Source of the DNA: Multifurca ochricompacta | Lineage: Eukaryota > Basidiomycota > Agaricomycetes > Russulales > Russulaceae | NCBI GenBank assembly: GCA_022496185.1 | Contig: WTXG01000005.1 | Coordinates: 434,001 to 498,000 of the forward strand | Length of the DNA stretch: 64,000 nt | Direction: 5' to 3' | Part shown: positions 57,360-64,000 of the stretch, in pieces | How the letters are laid out: every line of letters starts with the position of its first letter | Position numbering within the stretch: the stretch's first letter is position 1 | Notes under the pieces: generated by a model | Told to the model about the DNA's origin: nothing | What the model saw: the letters and a program-made list of their open reading frames with translations, nothing else | Database searches by the model: none | Translations under genes and position numbers: made by a program

Positions 57360-59366
57360 ATGACAGCTTTGCTTCATCTACTTGTTCGTCAGGACAATGA
57401 GTCAACACCCATCATAGTACCTGTTCCAATACCCATTCCAGTACCAATTCCCGCTCCAATAGGGTCTGATCAGACGACGGGCGGCGTCCGACATGCAAAC
57501 CCGGTAGTGGCCTTCATAATAGGTCTATCAATCATCACTTTGGCATCCGTTCTCAATGCTGCTGGCCTGAATCTGACCAAACTAGATCATGTGCTTACCG
57601 TTTCACCATTGTTTTGGCTGTCTTATCGAATCCTTACCACCCCACGCACCTGCAGGTCCGAAGCAGCGCTGTCCCAAAAAGCGCACGGAAGAGAGACTGG
57701 TTACGACCACTATGGCTTCTGGGCATGTTACTTTACATGTAAGTCTCGTGGCTTCTCTGTGTGCCCCTCTCATGCTTATTTCCCAGATTATCTCAACTAA
57801 TTGGCTCAACACTTGCTCTCGAATACATGCGAGCGGGTTAGTCTCTTTCTGTGACGGGTTCTCCTGCCTAACGCGAATCCTTAGAATATGTCGCTCCGCT
57901 GGGATCAACTTCTCTTATCTTCAATTTTTTGTTCGCTAGATTTCTCGTGGGAACTCCCGTCACTTCAACGGACATATACGTGAGACCAACCTTACTTTCA
58001 TCGGTATCAACTCCATAGAAAGGCCCTGCAGGGTACCGTAATTGTCATCCTTGGCGTAGTAGGCATCGTCGCCTTCGGCTCTATTAACACAGGCCTCTCC
58101 GAAGAGTCCTCGGCTGCCCACCTTGCTGTTCTCTGGGGTCGCGTCGGTTGGATAGGCTACTTCATTGTCATGTCACTTTCCCTTGCACTCGTCTACATTT
58201 TCGCGACGCAGCTCGATCTAGTACTGTCATCGCGCTCAGATCTATCAGCCCAGCCCTTCGCGGGCATGAGCGCTCGCATCCCGAAGACACTGTCTGGCGG
58301 CTTGCTCGTTCGTTTAAAGGGATCATGGAGTTGGTCAATGATATGGATTGCTGAGAAGCTGGAGGAATGGACAGCTGGAAAAGATGACAAGGTCATTGCA
58401 TGGACATTGGGTATTGGCTGGGCTTGTGCTGGAGGTGGTTTAGCCGGCGAGTGCCTGGTATTTGCCAAAGCCGCGTCAGTCTCACGTTTCTCGTCGCACA
58501 TATTCGGACTAAGGCGGGTTGACAGTGTGAAGTTGATCTCCGGTTCACTATCCCACGAGAATACCGGGAACCAGCTGGGCCATCTCGCGCCCATTCTCAC
58601 CTTTATCTTCCTCGCGTTCACCGCTGTCCTCCAGATTGTCTGTCTCAACCGCGCGCTCGAGATATACGATTCACGCTAGTCGTACCTGTGTTTTATGGTG
58701 TATACACCGCAACTGGGTATGTTTTCCCTCGGTCTAGTAGAACCTTGGTTGACAGTCCTTCAATTAGTTGGCTCAACTCCCTGGTAAGTGATTTATTGTT
58801 GCAGGTACGCGTATCTTCATAGTGATATTCACTTTTGGTCTCGGTACAGATCTTCAATGATTCTGTGGATGCTATGCTTCCTGGACTCTCTTCCTTATTT
58901 TTGTCTCAGTTCTTATCCTTATATCCGGTGTCGTGTTGCTCACCCACAAAAAGCCCGAACCTGCAGCTACGCAACGTGAAGGGGGCATTGCTATGAACGC
59001 TATTCCGGGTCGGCAGGTATCACGTACGGCAGACGGTAAGACCGACGGGCATGGGAGCCTTCATACCGACGATCACAATGGGGATCCAGGCCAGGTCGTG
59101 TGGGACGTAGGAGAAGCAAGCGATGAAGAGGATGAGAATATCATACTAACATCGCGACCGGAGAGCTGGCAAAAACTAATCATGGGGAAGAGGGTGAACA
59201 TCTTATGGCTTCCCCTTTGGACGACCGTGATGACACCCACTCGCACACGGTGGTGACCAATGGACGGCCGCAGACTCGTCGGCGCTCGACATCGAGCGTG
59301 GTGCGTCGGGATAAAGTCAAAAATGGAGATGATGAGGATGGATTTGGGGACTTTTCAGGTGCTTAA
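57360..59366 (+). CDS. NIPA-family magnesium transporter (DUF803)
   Basis: N-terminal MTALLHLLVRQDNESTPIIV leads into a Val-Pro-Ile-Pro repeat, then helix VVAFIIGLSIITLASVLNAA. The NIPA core follows: RDWLRPLWLLGMLLYILSQL (joined across an intron), LEYMRAEYVAPLGSTSLIFN with the conserved APLG turn, FLFARFLVGTPVTSTDIYGT, VILGVVGIVAFGSIN, GECLVFAKA, LAPILTFIFLAFTAVLQIVC and LEIYDSTLVVPVFYGVYTAT. The C-terminal tail is hydrophilic and acidic. Relatives transport Mg2+ and sit in plasma or endosomal membranes. About seven introns. Near 59187 one G seems missing from a G run; the frame as read stops at 59256, while the corrected frame gives EGEHLMASPLDDRDDTHSHT and ends FGDFSGA at 59364-59366. ATG 57360 is the first. 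Confidence 0.88.
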
Positions 59367-59775
59367 ACCCCTTTGATGGCCATACATACACATATCATTG
59401 TACTATAACATTCTTTTTTAATCAGTATTGCAAGTCGGTCGATTATCTTACCTTCTAGCAGAGCCTCTGCTTCACTACCATGCATGATTTACCTCTACCT
59501 CTACCTCTGCCACACTGCCTCTGCCTGGCTCTTCTACCCTTTTTTCCTTTGCTCCCTCTGCCCTTTTGGTATTTTAAACTCCGACATCTATCATCATCAT
59601 CATCATCATCTTGTCTTGTGGGATTCAGCATAGGAATTACAACAGAATAGAACCAAAAAGACTCAGATCTCAGGAATTTTACCACAAGAGCAAACCCTCC
59701 ATCCTCTTGAGTATATATTCATCTCAACATCCCCACCACCTTTTCATATGTATCCTTTAGACCATACCATAAGAT
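59367..59775. other. Intergenic between NIPA and DUF262 genes
   Basis: 409 bases in a tandem arrangement, so 3' UTR of NIPA and promoter of the DUF262 gene. CTCTGC/CTACCT pyrimidine repeats at about 59470-59530 and (ATC)n at 59590-59610. An antisense open frame here is low-complexity and unsupported. Confidence 0.5.
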
Positions 59776-61449
59776 ATGTCAGACAAGCAAGACTCAGTTG
59801 GTGATGACCGTGATGAACTCGATTTTGAGTCGACCTTCTCCAACGGGAATATCGACCCAAATGTCTTTAGCATACGCAATGCTCTTGAACAGCCAGATGC
59901 TAAGGTGTACACAACGCTAGAGCTTCACAGTGAGCCTTTTGATTCAATTTCCTTCAACTCCGGGGCGAACCCCTGTCACGTGCAGTTCAGATTCACAATG
60001 GTAAAATTGACCTTTGCCCGCCGTACCAACGAGGTACGTCTTTGGAGGTTTCTTTGCTATGCTAGTGCTTACACAACAAGATAGACGTCGTGTGGCCTAC
60101 AGGAAAACAGATGGAAATCATTGATTCCCTGTTTCACAATTTCTATGTCCCCCCTGTCATTTTCGCTGTGATGCGAGACGAGGAAGGGGAGGAAGTGCGC
60201 ATCTGCGTGGACGGAAAGCAACGTCTTACCAGTATCGTAAAGTTTTTAGATGGTCATGTATGCTTTCGACTTTTGACCCCATCTATGCCTCACTCACTTC
60301 GCTATCGTGCTCTAGATTGCATGTGCGTATCGTCCTGTCTTATCTCACGCTCGCGGTCTGTGACAATGTGCATCAGACAAGGATCCTGATACGCGGAAAC
60401 TCTGGTGGTATCAAGTCCCAGCTCTTTACCAGGGAAAACGAAATGAGATATCCCCTGAGGGAAAGAGGAAATTCGAGGAGAAGCGTATCACCTGCGGTAC
60501 GACAAACTTTCATGAGAAGATCACATAATGTCTGACCGAATCCTAAGTGGAATACCGGGCGTTGTCACCAACCTTCGAGCGTGAAGTTTTTCAGCGTGTA
60601 CAACTTGGTATGAGCCTCAGTGCTGCAGGTTTGTTTTGTCTAGTGCTCGCCGGTCGAGATGTTACAGTGATGACTTTCGACAGAGAAACTGCAAGCCATT
60701 GCCTCCCCATGGGCAGACTACGTGAATGAGCTCGACGTGAAGTATATCTCCATTAGTGGGGGGTTGGCAGGCCACGTCGATTTCGACGCAAAGCGAGGGC
60801 GCACTTTTCAGAATCTTGCCTCGATGCTATACTGCTGCGAGGACGTTGATCTGCGGCGTACACCGTCAGCAGTACAGCTGGAAAAATGGCTTAATGGCCG
60901 AAAGGGGCCTTCCCGGACTTTCAGTTCCAGAATGGAGCGCGCGTTGTCGAGCCTGCTTGAAATCGCCTCTGATGCGACGTTAAATAAAGCCTTTACTGGT
61001 TATACCGCTAAGGTTTCGCCTGCAGAGTTTGTCTTCATAGGTATCTAGTTCCCACCTCGGTTCGATGGGGCCAGGCTTATGCATCTTTACGCCTAGGTGT
61101 ACTACTCTACGTGATGGATGACGATGATGCCGGTGACTTCCGTGACAGGGAGAAGGCTGCAGCGATCCTTCATTTCCGATATGAGTTGCGGCAGGCACAT
61201 AAGGACGTACGATTGAACTCGCGGATTTGCAAAGACAGCTGGGCCATTATCAGCGCCGTGGATGAGCGCAAAGTGAATCTCAGCTTGAGCTCTATGGTCC
61301 AAAGGGTCGTTCCAAACGGCACCGTCTCAAGCAAGGCCACGAAGCGCAAGAAGCGAGTTCCAACTGATGATGGCAGTGAGGGTGAAAATATCCCATCCTC
61401 ACTTCGAATCTCCAAGGCAAAAAAGACAAAAGTCACCTTCATGCATTGA
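59776..61449 (+). CDS. DUF262 (GmrSD N-terminal-type) domain protein
   Basis: The start MSDKQDSVGDDRDELDFEST is acidic. The DUF262 signature follows: VYTTLELH joined to QIHNGKIDLCPPYQRDVVWP, KQMEIIDSLFHNFYVPPVIF, EEVRICVDGKQRLTSIVKFL (the DGxQR motif) and, after introns, ACRDPDTRKLWWYQVPAL-type sequence and EYRALSPTFEREVFQRVQLG. Further helices are VNELDVKYISISGGLAGHVD, RTFQNLASMLYCCEDVDLRR and TPSAVQLEKWLNGRKGPSRT. The C-terminal tail is basic (TVSSKATKRKKRVPTDDGSE), perhaps nuclear. In bacteria DUF262 belongs to GmrSD type IV restriction enzymes and other NTP-dependent nucleases; fungal members are common but uncharacterised, and the DUF1524 nuclease partner is not seen here. Introns are regular. 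No frame break detected. Confidence 0.85.
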
Positions 61450-62376
61450 AAGAGGGTAAGCATCACACCTAATGTGATCACTCTCGAGAAAGGACTCAGC
61501 GACGCAAAACATCACGCCCACCGAAGAATCTGTCTGTAACTATCAATATTCCAGCATTGACCTGTTAGGCCTATCGACTACTCCAGCCAATACCTCCCAG
61601 CCGTTATCATCAAGTCGTTATCGCATCTTTCCTCCTAGACATATACCTCGCTACTTTACAGACCAGCTTCTCGTAATCTACAAGCCTGGGATAATGGCAA
61701 TATGAACCTTCAGCTATCGGTCTTGCGAATCGGTGGACTGAAGACCTTCACATTCCTGCGGAGCAAATTCTTTGAATTTAATCCCACTGGCCACACTTCT
61801 GATCGATGTGCTGTTAATTTCATTGTCTACTCTTGAGCCCGACGAAGCCCCTTTAGGCCCCTTTGGCACACCGCCCCAGGGGATTTTGCTGATTATCTGG
61901 TCGTTCAGATATTAGAATGGTCTTGTCCCTGTTTTGCAAAGCTAAACCACAAAGGGAATTTTGAAACGACCTTTGTCAAGACGCCTGTCGAGTAGCGCTG
62001 ATCGAGCAAATCAGGGATCCTTCCTAGCAAGCTAGCCGTCACGGTCCTGCTCGAAATCTAGGCTTTGACGTTCTGTGGGACTTTTAAAGTTATGACTTCG
62101 GAATGACTGTGTTTCATGGATGCTGGTGGCATGCAACCTGGATCATAGCTGTTGTAGAGATCCTAGGGACCAGTGGATTGCATGGGGTGGTGGTGTCAAG
62201 ACCCGGACACGAGATCAATGTAATACTGTACGACGTACGTCCAACTATGTGCTGAGCTGCTTAGCCGGCTTCATGACTTGCGGTTGAAACGCCATCACAA
62301 ACATTACCCTATCCGTTAGAATGCTCCTGCTTGAGCTGGGGACAAGTGAAACAATAAATATATTCTCTTTTACCCC
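61450..62376. other. Convergent intergenic region, 0.9 kb
   Basis: Between the DUF262 stop (+) and the Dcc1 stop (-). I see no supportable coding frame, RNA gene or repeat; some direct copies of short words only. Longer than other convergent gaps in this window. Confidence 0.45.
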
Positions 62377-63773
62377 TCATCTCGCCCTCGTTGTATACCA
62401 TAAACCGTCTTTATCCGTCAGGGGGCGCGCGTACTTGAGCATGAGCTTGTCGAGGTCTTTCGTATCAACTGCGACGTCTGATAGGTACGGCACGATATCC
62501 TCTGCCTTCCAGCGAGCGCGGATAAAAAACAGATCCGCGAAACGTGTGGCAGGGTCAGTTGGAAGCTCGGCGCAAGGAAGGTAGGATAGTAGTGTGCTGG
62601 AAGAGAACGGAGAAGGAGAACAGATGTAGTTTCCCTGCGAGTGTATGAAAAGCAGAGCGCGTCAACAAAACAAAAAGATGTGCTTACAGTGAGTAACCGA
62701 AGGGACGTGCTCGAGGCGAAGGTATCACCTACGGCGGTGTTCCACTTAGCCATGAACTCTTCCTCGGCTATGGGTTCCTTCTGCAACGAATTAGGGTGTC
62801 GCAGACAACCAATGGCTGCGAATTACCAACCCTGTGCTGACGCAGGACGCCTAAGCCGACCTGGCGCACAGTCCTTTCAACGTCTACCTTCCACGACTCG
62901 TTCGCAGCATCGACTTCACCAAACCAACGCATGACCTGTAAGGTCACCTCCCGATTGACCTCGTGTTCATATTCAAGGGACCTGGATAGTTCCGGACAGA
63001 TGCTGCGTCATGAGTTTGGGAGAGAGAGACGAGATGCATCAAGAGAAGTTCAAGGATCTTGTGGAGGTATGACGGAGAAAGGGGACGGAGGATATCTGGG
63101 AACATACTCGTCGGTATGTTTGCTATCCAGGAGAAGCCGAGTGACGATTGACAATTCACCGTCAATGATAAGCACATGCTTTTCCTTGAGTGCTTGGACA
63201 AGCTCTTGCTCGCTAGCCTGAAATTCCGCTCGAGCTTGATCGAGAGTAACTCCTTTTTGGGTCGTCTGAAGATGCGTCCTGAGCCTAACCCGTCTGGTAT
63301 ATGAATCAATTAAGTGCCTACCACGCCAAGATTGTCGTCCTCTTCCTCCTGTCCTTCCTCCCATATATATTCCTTCAGTAGAGCTTTGAAACGGTGGAGC
63401 TTTGGTATCGTTGGTACAAGCTCCAACAGCTCGTTCAGGCTGTCTTGAATGACAACTTGATCCTTGGATCTGTTGGGATTTGGGCTTGGGGACATCACAA
63501 GGACAGAGTTTGAGAGTGCCACCGAACGGATGTTATATGTCCTTTCCGAAGTGCATAAAACAGCGTCTTCATCTGGACCTCCTTTTATGGCGAAGCTGAA
63601 TGAATTCATCAGAGATGTCGGATTAGCATTAGCATTAACCATGTGCATACAGACTTTAGGTCGCTGATATTAGACGATTCAATCTGTTTGCACAAATCCG
63701 ATGAAAGCTCAAGCAAACGAAATGATCCAATGGGTTCTTGTTGAGGCGCAAATATTATCTCAATTTCTGGCAT
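62377..63773 (-). CDS. Sister chromatid cohesion protein Dcc1 (Ctf18-RFC subunit)
   Basis: Exon 1 reads MPEIEIIFAPQQEPIGSFRL and LELSSDLCKQIE. Next, FAIKGGPDEDAVLCTSERTY, NIRSVALSNSVLVMSP and VVIQDSLNELLELVPTIPKL match the N-terminal beta domain of Dcc1, followed by RFKALLKEYIWEEGQEEEDD. Winged-helix parts follow: TLDQARAEFQASEQELVQAL with KEKHVLIIDGELSIVTRLLL; QVMRWFGEVDAANESWKVDV with the following RTVRQVGLGVL; FMAKWNTAVGDTF; and RFADLFFIRARWKAEDIVPY. The protein ends KDGLWYTTRAR (stop 62377-62379). Dcc1 with Ctf8 joins Ctf18-RFC, which loads PCNA and binds DNA polymerase epsilon for cohesion. About six introns. No clear frame break. ATG 63773 fits the family start. Confidence 0.85.
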
Positions 63774-63910
63774 CGTTGTTGAGTAAAAGAAAGAAACGAA
63801 AGAAACGTTCATTCACGCGTCAGTCGCGTCAACACACGGTCACGAGATCATCACCCATTCTATTACAATTAAAATATCGATAATAAACACAAGAGAAAGA
63901 GAGAAACCAG

Positions 63911-64000
63911 TTACGAGACAACTTTGAACTGTATCTGAACCTCTTTAACATCTCTCCTTTCTGCCTTCAATGTGGCAAAGATTTGCCGTTCTATCTGATC
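63911..64000 (-). CDS. 3' end of a further minus-strand gene (partial)
   Basis: The last 90 bases read in one frame as a charged helix, ERQIFATLKAERRDVKEVQI, ending QFKVVS and TAA at 63911-63913. Composition is protein-like, and the spacing to the Dcc1 start (about 140 bases) is normal for tandem genes here. Too short to name. Confidence 0.4.
   Translation of the reverse strand, partial: DQIERQIFATLKAERRDVKEVQIQFKVVS

Noticed and set aside
59455..59685. Minus-strand frame with poly-Asp
   Set aside because: Arises from the (ATC)n and pyrimidine repeats in an intergenic region; no conserved sequence.

Overview
This 64 kb window is nuclear DNA of a filamentous fungus, very probably a basidiomycete (Agaricomycetes). 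Genes are packed on both strands and broken by many short introns, mostly about 50-60 nt with GT-AG ends. The product set is ordinary fungal and eukaryotic housekeeping plus several families I recognise mainly from mushrooms. A Rhizoctonia/Ceratobasidium-like species is possible, but the sequence alone does not prove it. I see no transposon, virus, rRNA, tRNA or CRISPR array.

Layout. 0-7.2 kb: 3' part of a Zn2Cys6-type transcription factor (+), eIF5-mimic protein BZW/5MP (-), Pho85-type cyclin (-). 7.2-11.8 kb: a gene-poor stretch. 11.8-15.7 kb: secreted SLT/lysozyme-like protein (+) and Ser/Thr phosphatase 5 (+). 16.9-21.0 kb: nucleolar protein 12/Rrp17 (-), four-unit polyubiquitin (-), MBL-fold hydrolase (-). 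21.7-26.2 kb: FAM72 (+), a conserved protein ending in a CaaX-like tetrapeptide (+), 6-phosphogluconolactonase-like propeller (+). 26.4-34.0 kb (all -): old yellow enzyme, a large disordered conserved protein, an amidohydrolase-like protein, and a coiled-coil protein with a deca-GX3 repeat. 34.8-40.3 kb: Tudor-SN (-), mitochondrial ribosomal bS6m (+), HAD hydrolase (-). 41.1-45.5 kb: DUF1771/Smr protein (-), ornithine decarboxylase antizyme (-), RPS2/uS5 (+). 45.7-49.7 kb: paraoxonase-like protein (+), Na+/H+ antiporter (+). 50.3-56.9 kb: disordered protein (-), Cys-rich single-pass membrane protein (+), TFIIH p44/Ssl1 (-), Tcp11/Sok1-family protein (-). 57.4-63.8 kb: NIPA-type Mg2+ transporter (+), DUF262 protein (+), Dcc1 (-), then the 3' tip of another gene (-).

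The genes are not a pathway cluster. Loose themes are translation and ribosome biogenesis (5MP, RPS2, bS6m, Nop12), proteostasis and phosphosignalling (ubiquitin, PP5, cyclin), DNA repair and cohesion (p44, Dcc1), and ion homeostasis (Nha1-type antiporter, NIPA).

Two general points matter for any reader. First, at least fifteen conserved coding regions are interrupted by what look like single missing bases, even inside polyubiquitin, so many genes read as broken. I attribute this mostly to consensus errors, not pseudogenes. Second, the antizyme gene shows a frame change of the opposite sign (+1, at TTT-TGA-C), as expected for true programmed frameshifting. Coordinates of multi-exon genes run from start to stop and include introns.
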